From: Streptomyces collinus
GTDB lineage: Bacteria > Actinomycetota > Actinomycetes > Streptomycetales > Streptomycetaceae
Assembly: GCF_031348265.1 (NCBI RefSeq)
Contig: NZ_CP133771.1
Location: 6,200,001 to 6,264,000, forward strand
Length of the DNA: 64,000 nucleotides
Reading direction: 5' to 3'
Position 1 is the stretch's first letter. Each line of letters begins with the position of its first letter. Below the pieces are notes generated by a model that was not told the origin of the DNA, ran no database searches, and saw only the letters and a list, made by a program, of their open reading frames with translations. Shown here piece by piece: positions 16,188 to 24,017 of this stretch. The translations under genes were made by a program, and so were the position numbers.

Positions 16188-17729
16188 TCAGACGCCGGAC
16201 GAGCTGAGCTGATCAGCTCGTCCGGCGTTTTCCGTTGCACGGACCCGCCGCAGGGTCACCGCCGCCGCTGCCGCCGCCACGGCCATCAGCACCGTCCCGG
16301 TGACCGCGGCCGCGTGCATGCCGCTCGTGAAGGCCTCGCGTGCCGCCGCCGCCAGGGCGTCTCCCGCGCGCCCCGGCATCCGGCCGGCCACCGCCAGGGC
16401 GCCGCCGAGGGTCTCCCGGGCCGCGGCGGGTGCCGGGGCAGGGATCTCGTGGCGGTAGACGGCCGTGCCGATGGAGCCGAGGAACGCCATGCTGAGCGCG
16501 CCGCCGAACTCCGTGCCGGTCTCCATCAGGGACGAGGCGGCGCCCGCCTTCTCCACCGGAGCGGCGCTCATGGCCAGGTCGACCACCAGGGACATGACGG
16601 TGACGACGCCGCAGGCCAGGACGGCGCAGGCGGCCAGCAGCAGCCAGAGGGAGTCCGTCCCGGTCAGGACCAGCAGCACATAGCCGCACGCGGTGACCGC
16701 GAAACCGCCGCCGACGACATGCCCCCGGGGCACGCCCCGCTGCACCAGCTGGGCCGCGACCGGGGCCGCGAGGCCGATGGGCACCGACGGCAGCAGGCTC
16801 CACAGCGCCGCCTCCAGCGGGCTCTTGTCCAGGACCGACTGGATGTACTGGGTCGTGAAGTACGCCGAGCCCATCATGCCGAAGGCCGCCACCAGGTTGA
16901 GGGCCATGGCCGGGCTGAAGCCGGGGCGCCGGAACAGCTCCGGTGAGATGAGCGGGGACACCGCCGTGCGCTGACGGTGCACGAACAGCGCGGCGAAGAG
17001 CAGCCCGGCCGACATCGCCAGCGCGTACCGCACGTTCCAGCCCTGCGACGCGAGTTCCTTCAGGCCGTAGATCACGGGGAGCACCGCGGCCATGGACAGC
17101 GGGACGCTCGGCCAGTCGAAGCGGCCGGGGTGCGGGTTCCTGGACTCCGGCAGGAGGAGCGGGCCGAGGACCAGGAGCATCACCATCGCGGGCAGGTTGA
17201 CCAGGAAGACCGAGCCCCACCAGAAGTGCTCGACGAGGACGCCGCTCAGCACCGAGCCGAGGGCGATGCCGGCCGTCATCACGCCCGACCACAGGCCGAT
17301 GGCCTTCGCACGCTGCCCGGGGTCGGTGAACATCGTGCGGACCAGCGCCATCGTGCTGGGCATCAGCGTCGCGCCGCCGATGCCCAGCAGGGCGCGGCCC
17401 GCGATCAGGGTCTCGGCGCTGTTCGCGTAGGCCGCCAGCAGGGACGCCGTACCGAAGGCGGCGGCGCCGATCAGCAGGAGCCTGCGGCGGCCGATGCGGT
17501 CGCCGAGCGAGCCCATCGTCATCAGCAGTCCCGCCAGTACGAAGCCGTAGATGTCGAAGATCCACAGCTGCTCGGTGGCGGTGGGTTCCAGGTCGGCGCT
17601 GATCGCCGGGATCGCGAAGTAGAGGACCGAGACGTCCATCGAGACCAGCAGGAGCGGCAGCATCAGCACGCCGAGAGCGGTCCACTCGCGACGGCCGGCG
17701 CGGGCCGGGGGGTGGGGTGTCGTCGTCAT
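16188..17729 (-). CDS. MFS multidrug exporter, DHA2 (14-TM) family
   Basis: 513-aa proton-driven exporter with about 14 hydrophobic segments. Family motifs include LDVSVLYFAIPAI-like MDVSVLYFAIPAI in TM1, motif A as GSLGDRIGRRRLL, and motif C-like GVMTAGIALGSVLSGVLVE. This is the QacA/SmvA type, exporting cationic or hydrophobic compounds; the substrate is unknown. The ATG at 17729 has no clear ribosome binding site, so it may be leaderless. It is divergent from a TetR gene across an 86-bp gap with a large inverted repeat, the standard arrangement for a repressor-controlled pump. Confidence 0.92.
   Translation of the reverse strand: MTTTPHPPARAGRREWTALGVLMLPLLLVSMDVSVLYFAIPAISADLEPTATEQLWIFDIYGFVLAGLLMTMGSLGDRIGRRRLLLIGAAAFGTASLLAAYANSAETLIAGRALLGIGGATLMPSTMALVRTMFTDPGQRAKAIGLWSGVMTAGIALGSVLSGVLVEHFWWGSVFLVNLPAMVMLLVLGPLLLPESRNPHPGRFDWPSVPLSMAAVLPVIYGLKELASQGWNVRYALAMSAGLLFAALFVHRQRTAVSPLISPELFRRPGFSPAMALNLVAAFGMMGSAYFTTQYIQSVLDKSPLEAALWSLLPSVPIGLAAPVAAQLVQRGVPRGHVVGGGFAVTACGYVLLVLTGTDSLWLLLAACAVLACGVVTVMSLVVDLAMSAAPVEKAGAASSLMETGTEFGGALSMAFLGSIGTAVYRHEIPAPAPAAARETLGGALAVAGRMPGRAGDALAAAAREAFTSGMHAAAVTGTVLMAVAAAAAAVTLRRVRATENAGRADQLSSSGV
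16192..16228. terminator. Bidirectional terminator between serA and the MFS gene
   Basis: Perfect 16-bp stem (16192-16207 with 16213-16228) with a 5-nt loop, then TTTT on the plus strand. It ends serA. Because it overlaps the last codons of the convergent MFS gene, it encodes that protein's C-terminal residues as well. Confidence 0.85.
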
Positions 17730-17741
17730 GAGCAGGACTGT

Positions 17742-17788
17742 ACGAGCGTCTTAAACGCTTGTCTAGTACGGGCGTTTAATACGCTCGT
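17742..17788. promoter_or_regulatory. Inverted-repeat operator between MFS and TetR genes
   Basis: Left arm ACGAGCGTCTTAAACGC (17742-17758) and right arm GCGTTTAATACGCTCGT (17772-17788) match at 16 of 17 positions, with a 13-nt spacer. It occupies most of the divergent promoter gap and is probably bound by the adjacent TetR protein. Confidence 0.7.
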
Positions 17789-17815
17789 CTGGACACCGGG
17801 GTAGGGTGACGTGCC

Positions 17816-18394
17816 ATGGGACACCGTGAGGATCTGCTGGAGGGCGCCAAGCGCTGCCTGCTGGCGAAGGGCTTCCTGCGCACCACCGCGCGCGACATCG
17901 TCAAGGAGTCGGGGACCAACCTGGCGTCCATCGGCTACCACTACGGCTCGAAGGACGCGCTGCTGGCGCGGGCGTACGTCGAGATGGTGGAGGGCATGTC
18001 CGACGCCTTCGAGGGCGGCGGCGAACTCCGGGGCGAGCCGGGATCGTTGGAGCGGTTCACCGAGGTGTGGACGAACATCATCGGGACCATGCGGGAGCCC
18101 GGCTCGCTCTGGCGCCTCAGCATGGAGATCGTGGCCATGGGGGACCAGCTGCCGGAGGTGCGGGAGCATCTGGCGCGGGCACAGCGCGAGGGGGCGCGCG
18201 GGATCGTCACGCTCTTCCACGGAGGTCGCGAGGAGGACATCCCCGAGGAGCGGGTGGACACCCTCGGCTACTTCTACCTCACCCTGATGATGGGCCTGAT
18301 GGCACAGTGGACCTTCGACCCCGAGAGCGCGCCCGAGGCCGGTCAGCTCGCCGCGGGGCTCCGCCAGGCGATCGAGGGCGCTACCCGGACGTGA
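17816..18394 (+). CDS. TetR-family repressor
   Basis: 192-aa regulator. The N-terminal helix-turn-helix (TTARDIVKESGTNLASIGYHYGSKDALL, about residues 22-49) is classic TetR. The rest is a ligand-binding helical domain. ATG 17816 is preceded by TAGGG. It probably binds the inverted repeat at 17742-17788, repressing itself and the divergent DHA2 exporter, with release by an exported compound. The ligand cannot be predicted. Confidence 0.9.
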   Translation: MGHREDLLEGAKRCLLAKGFLRTTARDIVKESGTNLASIGYHYGSKDALLARAYVEMVEGMSDAFEGGGELRGEPGSLERFTEVWTNIIGTMREPGSLWRLSMEIVAMGDQLPEVREHLARAQREGARGIVTLFHGGREEDIPEERVDTLGYFYLTLMMGLMAQWTFDPESAPEAGQLAAGLRQAIEGATRT

Positions 18395-19064
18395 CGCGCC
18401 CCTCGCGCAGCTCGACGACCCGGTCCGCGAAGTGCCGTACGACCGCCCGGTCGTGGCAGATGAACAGGTAGCCGAGGCCCAGGTCGTCCTGGAGGTCGGC
18501 GAGCAGGTTCAGCACGCCCGCCCGCACCGACGGGTCGAGTGACGACACCGGCTCGTCCAGGACCAGCAGGCGTGGGCCGGAGGCCAGGGCGCGGGCGATG
18601 CCGGCCCGCTGGCACTGGCCGCCGGAGAGTTCGTGCGGCCTGCGGTCGCCGTACGCGGGGTCGAGTCCGACCCGGTCGAGGAGTTCGGCGACCCGGGCGG
18701 GGCCGTCGCCGGGATGCCAGCGGCCCTGGACCTTCAGGGGCTCGGCGATGGCGTCCCGGATGCGGTGGCGGGGGCTGAGGGTGCCGTAGGGGTCCTGGAA
18801 CACCGGTTGCAGGCGAGGGCGCAGCGGACGCAGCTCGCTATCGGAGAGGTTCGTCAGCTCCCGCCCCTCGAAACGCACGTGGCCCGCGGCCGGGCGGCGC
18901 AGCTGGAGCACCGCCAGGGCCGTGGAGGACTTGCCGCAGCCTGACGGGCCGCTCAGGGCCAGGGTCTCGCCGGCGTCCAGGGAGAAGGAGACGCCGTCCA
19001 CGGCGGTGACCGGGCCGTAGCGGACGACCAGGTCCCGCACGTCCAGCAGAAGGTCGTCGCTCAT
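18381..19064 (-). CDS. ABC importer ATPase (peptide/nickel type, second ATPase)
   Basis: 227-aa ATP-binding subunit of the DppF/NikE type. Walker A is GPSGCGKSS, the signature is LSGGQCQRAGIARAL, and Walker B is LLVLDEPVSSLD. It is last in a four-gene operon. Its ATG overlaps the TGA of the preceding ATPase (19061-19064), indicating translational coupling. It lacks the C-terminal oligopeptide-binding extension carried by its partner ATPase. Its 3' end overlaps the convergent TetR gene by 14 bp. Confidence 0.9.
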   Translation of the reverse strand: MSDDLLLDVRDLVVRYGPVTAVDGVSFSLDAGETLALSGPSGCGKSSTALAVLQLRRPAAGHVRFEGRELTNLSDSELRPLRPRLQPVFQDPYGTLSPRHRIRDAIAEPLKVQGRWHPGDGPARVAELLDRVGLDPAYGDRRPHELSGGQCQRAGIARALASGPRLLVLDEPVSSLDPSVRAGVLNLLADLQDDLGLGYLFICHDRAVVRHFADRVVELREGRVTSG

Positions 19065-20029
19065 GCGGTCCGGCGCTCCTTCGAGAACAACGCGTGGGCG
19101 GGGTGGGGGAGTTGCTCGGCGCGATGGCAGGCGAGCAGACGTCCGTCCAGCTCCCGGGGCTCCGGTTCCGTTGTGCGGCAGACGTCCGCAGCGAGCGGGC
19201 AGCGCGGGGCGAAGGCGCAGCCCGGCGGGAGCGCGCCCGGGACGGGCGGGGTCCCCCGCAGGGCGGGCAGGCGCCGGCCGGGCAGCGCGTTGCGGGGGAG
19301 CGAGGCCAGCAGGCCGGCCGTGTAGGGGGCCCGGGGGCGGGCCAGCACCTCGTCCGCCGCGCCGAGTTCGGTGAGCCGCCCCGCGTACATGACCAGCACG
19401 CGGTCCGCGTGGCCGCCGACGACGTCCATGTCGTGCGTCACCAGGACCAGCGCGGCCCCGACGGCTTCCCGCTGCTCCGCCAGCAGCCGCAGCACCTGGT
19501 CGCGCCGCTCCTCGTCGAGAGCGGTGGTGGGCTCGTCGGCGACGACGACGTCCGGTTCGTTGATCGTCGCCATGGCGATCACCGCGCGCTGCCGCATGCC
19601 GCCGGAGTACTCGTGCGGATACGCCCGTGCCCGCCGGGCCGCGTCCGGGATGCCGACCCGGTCCAGGGCCGCGACCGCCCGGGCCCGCGCCTCCTTGCGG
19701 GACACCCCGGCCACCGACCGTACGGCGGCGGCCAGTTGGTCGCCCACCGGGTGCACCGGGGAGAGCGCGGACAGGGCATCCTGCGGGACCAGGGAGATGC
19801 GGCGGCCGCGGTGGGCCGAGAGATCCGGGGTGATCGTCCCGCTCGTGGCCGCGCCGCGCGGCAGCATGCCGAGGAGCGCGCGGGCCGTGAGGGACTTGCC
19901 CGCTCCCGACTCGCCGACGACGGCCAGCACCTCGCGCGGGCGGACGTCGAAGGACACGCCGCGCACGGCCTCGACCCCGTCGAAGGCGATCCGCAGCTCG
20001 CGCACCGACAGCAGGGGCTCAGACTCCAA
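19061..20029 (-). CDS. ABC importer ATPase (peptide/nickel type, first ATPase)
   Basis: About 322-aa DppD-type subunit. Walker A is GESGAGKSLTARAL, the signature YSGGMRQRAVIAMA, and Walker B DVVVADEPTTALD. The C-terminus has the Cys-containing oligo_HPY extension (PPGCAFAPRCPLAADVC), which in some relatives binds an iron-sulfur cluster. TTG 20029 is chosen because a strong AAGGAGG lies 7 nt upstream. The frame stays open further upstream but only as out-of-frame overlap with the permease gene. It overlaps the permease 3' end by 11 nt. Confidence 0.9.
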   Translation of the reverse strand: MESEPLLSVRELRIAFDGVEAVRGVSFDVRPREVLAVVGESGAGKSLTARALLGMLPRGAATSGTITPDLSAHRGRRISLVPQDALSALSPVHPVGDQLAAAVRSVAGVSRKEARARAVAALDRVGIPDAARRARAYPHEYSGGMRQRAVIAMATINEPDVVVADEPTTALDEERRDQVLRLLAEQREAVGAALVLVTHDMDVVGGHADRVLVMYAGRLTELGAADEVLARPRAPYTAGLLASLPRNALPGRRLPALRGTPPVPGALPPGCAFAPRCPLAADVCRTTEPEPRELDGRLLACHRAEQLPHPAHALFSKERRTA

Positions 20030-21782
20030 CGGGGGCCTCCTTCGTGACCGGAGCCGGGGTGTCGCGCCGTGTCCTGCGGCCCCGTGTGAGCCCGGCCCCC
20101 GACACCGCGAGACCGGCCAGCAGAGCCAGCGCCACCGCCGGGGCGAGGGCCGCCCACGGGGCGCGTTCCACATACGCGCGGGACTCGTCGAGCAGCAGAC
20201 CCCACTCGGGAGCCGGTGGCTGCGCGCCCAGACCGAGGAAGCCCAGGGACGCCAGGGCCAGGGCGATGCCCGGCAGCCGCAGCAGGGCGTGCCGGGCGAC
20301 CGGGGCGGCCACGGACGGCAGGACGTGCCGGGTGAGGATCCAGAACGGGCTCGCCCCGATGGCCCGTTGGGCGGTGAGGAACGCCGACGCGCGCACCTCC
20401 TGCACCAGGGCCGCCGCGTGCGCGGACAGGGCCGGCCAGGAGATCAGCGCGACCGCGAGGGCCGCCCCGCCGGTGCCCGGCCCGACGGCCGCGGCGACCA
20501 GGATGCCGACGATCACCGGGGGCAGGGCGTTGGCGATGTCCGCCGCGCCCTCCGCGATCCGCGGCAGGAACCCCAGCGCGAGCGCGACCAGCAGGCTCAG
20601 CAGGCACACGGCCGCCGCCGTGCCGACCGTGGTGGCGGCGCCGTGGCCCAGCCGGGCGAGCACGTCACGGCCGAGGCCGTCGGTGCCGAGCGGGTGCGTC
20701 CACGAGGGCGCGGCCAGCCTGGCCGTGGTGTTCACCGCGTACGGGTCCCGCAGCAGGCCCCAGCCGATGGTCAGGGCCAGGACGGCGAACAGCGCCGCCG
20801 GGACCGCGGGATGCGCCCGCACCGGCCGTGCCGGGGGCAGCGCCAGCGAGGCGTCCCGCAGGGCCGGGCCGAGCAGCCGCCGCCGCGCGAACGCCGCCAG
20901 CGCGCCCGTGACCAGGCCGAGCGCGAGCAGCCCCAGCACCGAGCCCTGGAGCAGAGGCAGGTCCTGCGACTTGGCCGCGCCGAGCGCGGTACGGCCGATG
21001 CCCGGCACGGCGAAGACCGTCTCGACGGCGACCGCGCCACCGGTGAGCCCGACGGCGGCCATGCCGAACTGCGGGACCAGCGGCGGCAGGGCACGCCGCA
21101 GCGCCGCACCCGCGATCCGTGCCCGGCTCACCCCGGCGCCCCGCCACAGCTCCACCCACCGCTCGTCGAGCACGGCGGGCAGCGCGTCCGCGACCAGCCG
21201 GCCGAGCAGGCCACCCGCCGGGACACCGAGGGCCACGGCGGGCAGGACCATGTTCTCCGGTCCCACCCAGCCCGAGGTCGGCAGCCACCCCAGCCACACC
21301 CCGAACAGCAGCAGCGCGACCGTGGCCAGCAGGAACTCGGGCACGGCGGCCAGCATCGCGGCCCACGCCCCGGCCGAGGCCCGGCCCCGCACCAGCACCG
21401 GCGCGATCAGCGCGCACGCCAGCAGCACCGCGACGCCGAGCGAGGCGCCCATCAGCGCCAGCGACACCTGGAGCCCGGAGACCACGGAGGGCAGGACCTC
21501 GGTGCCCGACACCCAGGAGGTGCCGAGGTCGCCGTGCAGCAGGTCGGAGGCCCAGCCCCCCAGCAGGGACAGCGGCCCGGCGTCCAGGCCGAGGTCCCGG
21601 CGTACGGACTCCAGGGCTTCCTCGGTGGGGTCCTGCTCGGCGGAGCGGGCGCGCAGCACAGCCAGCGCCGGGTCCCGGCCGGAGAGCCAGGGCAGCAGGC
21701 CGACGGCGGCCAGGACGGCGATCAGACAGCACAAGCGGGTCAGCGCGGCGGCACCGGCCAACCGCCTTGTACGGGACCTCAC
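20019..21782 (-). CDS. Fused ABC permease (DppB-like + DppC-like in one chain)
   Basis: 587-aa membrane protein joining the two permeases that are normally separate in peptide/nickel importers. Residues 1-310 resemble DppB/NikB (DPTEEALESVRRDLGLD; EAA-like loop WRGAGVSRARIAGAALRRAL). About 320-587 resemble DppC/NikC (THPLGTDGLGRDVLARL; EAA-like loop AQRAIGASPFWILTRHVLP). There are ten to twelve hydrophobic segments in total. GTG 21782 overlaps the TGA of the binding-protein gene. The fusion fixes a 1:1 ratio of the two halves. Confidence 0.9.
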   Translation of the reverse strand: MRSRTRRLAGAAALTRLCCLIAVLAAVGLLPWLSGRDPALAVLRARSAEQDPTEEALESVRRDLGLDAGPLSLLGGWASDLLHGDLGTSWVSGTEVLPSVVSGLQVSLALMGASLGVAVLLACALIAPVLVRGRASAGAWAAMLAAVPEFLLATVALLLFGVWLGWLPTSGWVGPENMVLPAVALGVPAGGLLGRLVADALPAVLDERWVELWRGAGVSRARIAGAALRRALPPLVPQFGMAAVGLTGGAVAVETVFAVPGIGRTALGAAKSQDLPLLQGSVLGLLALGLVTGALAAFARRRLLGPALRDASLALPPARPVRAHPAVPAALFAVLALTIGWGLLRDPYAVNTTARLAAPSWTHPLGTDGLGRDVLARLGHGAATTVGTAAAVCLLSLLVALALGFLPRIAEGAADIANALPPVIVGILVAAAVGPGTGGAALAVALISWPALSAHAAALVQEVRASAFLTAQRAIGASPFWILTRHVLPSVAAPVARHALLRLPGIALALASLGFLGLGAQPPAPEWGLLLDESRAYVERAPWAALAPAVALALLAGLAVSGAGLTRGRRTRRDTPAPVTKEAPVGV

Positions 21783-23272
21783 TTGACGTGGGTGTCTGCC
21801 GTGACGAGCTCCCGCTCGCGCGGGTCGTGGGCGGCGCCGGTGACGCCCGCGGCGTCGCCCTGGATCACCCGCTCGTGCAGCATCGGCACGGCCGCGTCGG
21901 CGCCGAGCACGGCGGCCTCGGCGGCGATGACGGCGGCCCGGCGCGGGTCACCGGTCCTGGTCTCGCCGGCCTTCTTCAAGGCCTTGTCGACGGCCGGGTC
22001 GGCCAGCTGGGCGATGTTGAAGGAGCCGTCGGAGGCGAAGTCGCTGTAGAGATAGGCGGCCGGGTCGCCGGAGTCGAGGACGGTGGCGCGGGAGAGGATG
22101 AACGCGTCGAACTCGCCCGCCAGCGCGTCGGACTCGATGTTGGCGTACTCGCGCACGTCGAGCTTCACCTTGAACCCGGCCTTCTGCAGCTGCTGTTGCA
22201 GCGCCGCGGCGACCTCGGGCAGCTCGGCGCGGTCGGTGAAGGTGCCGATGGTGATCGTCCTGCCGCCCGGGTCGCCCGCCGCGGCCCGCTTCACCGGCTT
22301 GCGCAGCTCCGCGGCCCACGGCAGGGCGGGGCCGAGCAGCCCCTCGGCGACGTCGGCACGCCCCTCGTACACGCCCTTCACGATCGACTCGGCGTCGATC
22401 GCCTCACGGGCCGCCGCCCGCAGCCCGGCGTCCTTGAAGGCGCCCTTCTCGGTGTTGAGGTACAGGGTGTTGGTGCGCGGCATGGGCACCTCGGTGATCA
22501 GGTCCTGGTCCAGGACCGCCGCCTGCGAGACCGGGACCGCCTCGACGATGTCGGCCTCGCCACTGCGCAGGGAGGCCGCGCGGGCGGTGCCGTCGGGCAC
22601 GAACCGCACGTCGATCCCGGGGGCCTTGGCCTTCTTCCCCCAGTAGCGGTCGTAGCGGTCCAGGGCGGCGGAGGCGGTGCCGTTGACCTTCGTGAGCTCG
22701 AAGGGCCCGGTGCCCGCGCCGACGGGGTCGACCGTCTTCCCCCGGTAGGCCCTGGCGGCCAGGATCGACAGCTGCGGGGAGCTGAGCCGCTGCGGGACCA
22801 GGGGGTCCTCGGTGGCGGTGGTGACGGTGACCTTGTTCCCGTCGGCCTTCGCGGTCAGGTCCACCCCGTCGAGGATGCGGGGCTTGGGAGAGGCCGCGGC
22901 GGCCTTGGTGAGGGAGTTGACGACGGCTTCGGCGGTGAGCTTCGTGCCGTCGTGGAAGGTGACGCCGTCGCGCAGGGTGAAGGTCCAGCTCGGGCCCGAC
23001 TGGGTCCACTCGGTGGCGAGCGCGGGCCGGGCGTCGCCGTCCGCGTCCAGCTTCACCAGGGTCTCCGCCGTCGACCAGCGCGACAGTTTGAAGGCGTCGT
23101 CCGACAGCGGGGACAGGGCCGAGCGGGGCGGCTGCATCATGGCGACGCGTATGCGCTTCCCTCCCGCCCCGGAGTCGTCCGTGGCCGACTGCCCGCCGGC
23201 GAAGCAGCCGGTGAGCAGGGCGGAGGCCGCGGTCAGGGCGGTGAGGGGGACGAGACGGGCGGGGACGCGCAC
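21779..23272 (-). CDS. ABC importer substrate-binding lipoprotein (family 5)
   Basis: 497-aa solute-binding protein of the DppA/NikA family. It has a lipoprotein signal with lipobox LLTGC (Cys near residue 23) and so is anchored outside the membrane. Family 5 proteins bind peptides, nickel, or metal-chelate complexes; the ligand cannot be read directly. It is first in an operon with the fused permease and two ATPases. A Zur-like box lies just upstream, hinting at a metal or metallophore substrate. The start is GTG at 23272. Confidence 0.9.
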   Translation of the reverse strand: MRVPARLVPLTALTAASALLTGCFAGGQSATDDSGAGGKRIRVAMMQPPRSALSPLSDDAFKLSRWSTAETLVKLDADGDARPALATEWTQSGPSWTFTLRDGVTFHDGTKLTAEAVVNSLTKAAAASPKPRILDGVDLTAKADGNKVTVTTATEDPLVPQRLSSPQLSILAARAYRGKTVDPVGAGTGPFELTKVNGTASAALDRYDRYWGKKAKAPGIDVRFVPDGTARAASLRSGEADIVEAVPVSQAAVLDQDLITEVPMPRTNTLYLNTEKGAFKDAGLRAAAREAIDAESIVKGVYEGRADVAEGLLGPALPWAAELRKPVKRAAAGDPGGRTITIGTFTDRAELPEVAAALQQQLQKAGFKVKLDVREYANIESDALAGEFDAFILSRATVLDSGDPAAYLYSDFASDGSFNIAQLADPAVDKALKKAGETRTGDPRRAAVIAAEAAVLGADAAVPMLHERVIQGDAAGVTGAAHDPRERELVTADTHVK

Positions 23273-23326
23273 GGGGCACTCCGGGTAAAGGGGTGGTCAA
23301 GAGAGCGGTTGCGCCGACCTTAGCAT

Positions 23327-23341
23327 TGACAATCGTTTTCA
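23327..23341. promoter_or_regulatory. Zur-like operator before the ABC importer
   Basis: TGACAATCGTTTTCA matches the actinobacterial Zur box (TGAAAATnATTTTCA as I recall it) at 13 of 14 defined positions, the one mismatch being C for A at the fourth base. It sits about 55-70 nt before the binding-protein start, in an AT-rich patch that is the likely promoter on the minus strand. Zur blocks such promoters when zinc is sufficient. Confidence 0.55.
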
Positions 23342-23357
23342 ACAATTGAGGATGGGA

Positions 23358-24002
23358 TCACAAGGGAGTGCGGACGACCGACTCGATGGCGGAGGCGGCG
23401 TCGGAGAAGCTCCGGGTGGGGCGGTGGAGGGTGCCGGGCCAGGGGCGCCCGGCCGACACCCAGACGCTGTGGGCGCCGATGGCCGCGGCGCCGCCGATGT
23501 CGGCGTGCGGGGAGTCGCCGATCACCCAGGCGGCGTCGAGGGTGGAGCCGACGGCGGCGGCAGCGGCGTGGAAGATCTCCGGCGCGGGCTTCTTGTGGCC
23601 GACCGCCTCGGAGACGACCCAGCCGTGGGTCAGCTGGTCCAGGCCGGTGTTCCGGATCTTCGCCTCCTGCTGTGCGGTACGGCCGTTGGTGACGATGGCC
23701 AGGGTCCAGCCGCCGGTGACCGCCCGGCCGAGCGCGGTGCGCGTGGGGCCGTCCAGGACGACGCGGTCGGCCGCGCCCCGGTCGAGGAAGGAACGGACGG
23801 CCTCCTGACCGACGCCGTACCGGCTGCCCATGGCCCGGGCGACCTCATGGCGGGGGGTGTATCCGCTCGCGTCGAGGGCCATCACCCACTCGACGTCGTG
23901 CGGGGGCAGCGCATGCCCGGCGAGGAACGCCGTCACCGCGCCGCGGAACGCCGCGTCCCGGTCGATCAGGGTGTTGTCGAGGTCGAGCAGCAGCAGGGGC
24001 AC
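23358..24002 (-). CDS. HAD-superfamily hydrolase
   Basis: 214-aa haloacid dehalogenase-like phosphatase. Motif I is DLDNTLID near the N-terminus, motif II includes IVTNG, the motif III Lys is in VGHKKPAPEIF, and motif IV is VIGDSPHADIGGA. The cap is helical. Substrate is likely a small phosphate ester but unknown. The GTG start lies 15 bp after the PucR gene stop on the same strand, so it may be co-transcribed. Confidence 0.9.
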   Translation of the reverse strand: MPLLLLDLDNTLIDRDAAFRGAVTAFLAGHALPPHDVEWVMALDASGYTPRHEVARAMGSRYGVGQEAVRSFLDRGAADRVVLDGPTRTALGRAVTGGWTLAIVTNGRTAQQEAKIRNTGLDQLTHGWVVSEAVGHKKPAPEIFHAAAAAVGSTLDAAWVIGDSPHADIGGAAAIGAHSVWVSAGRPWPGTLHRPTRSFSDAASAIESVVRTPL

Positions 24003-24017
24003 GGGCGGGCCGGTCCT

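Noticed and set aside
16314..16946. Plus-strand frame opposite the DHA2 exporter
   Set aside because: Antisense shadow of a clear 14-TM protein; only low-complexity Gly/Arg/Ala sequence.
23327..23341. Iron-regulator (IdeR/DmdR) box
   Set aside because: The iron box consensus (TTAGGTTAGGCTAACCTAA) does not fit. The site resembles a Zur box much better.
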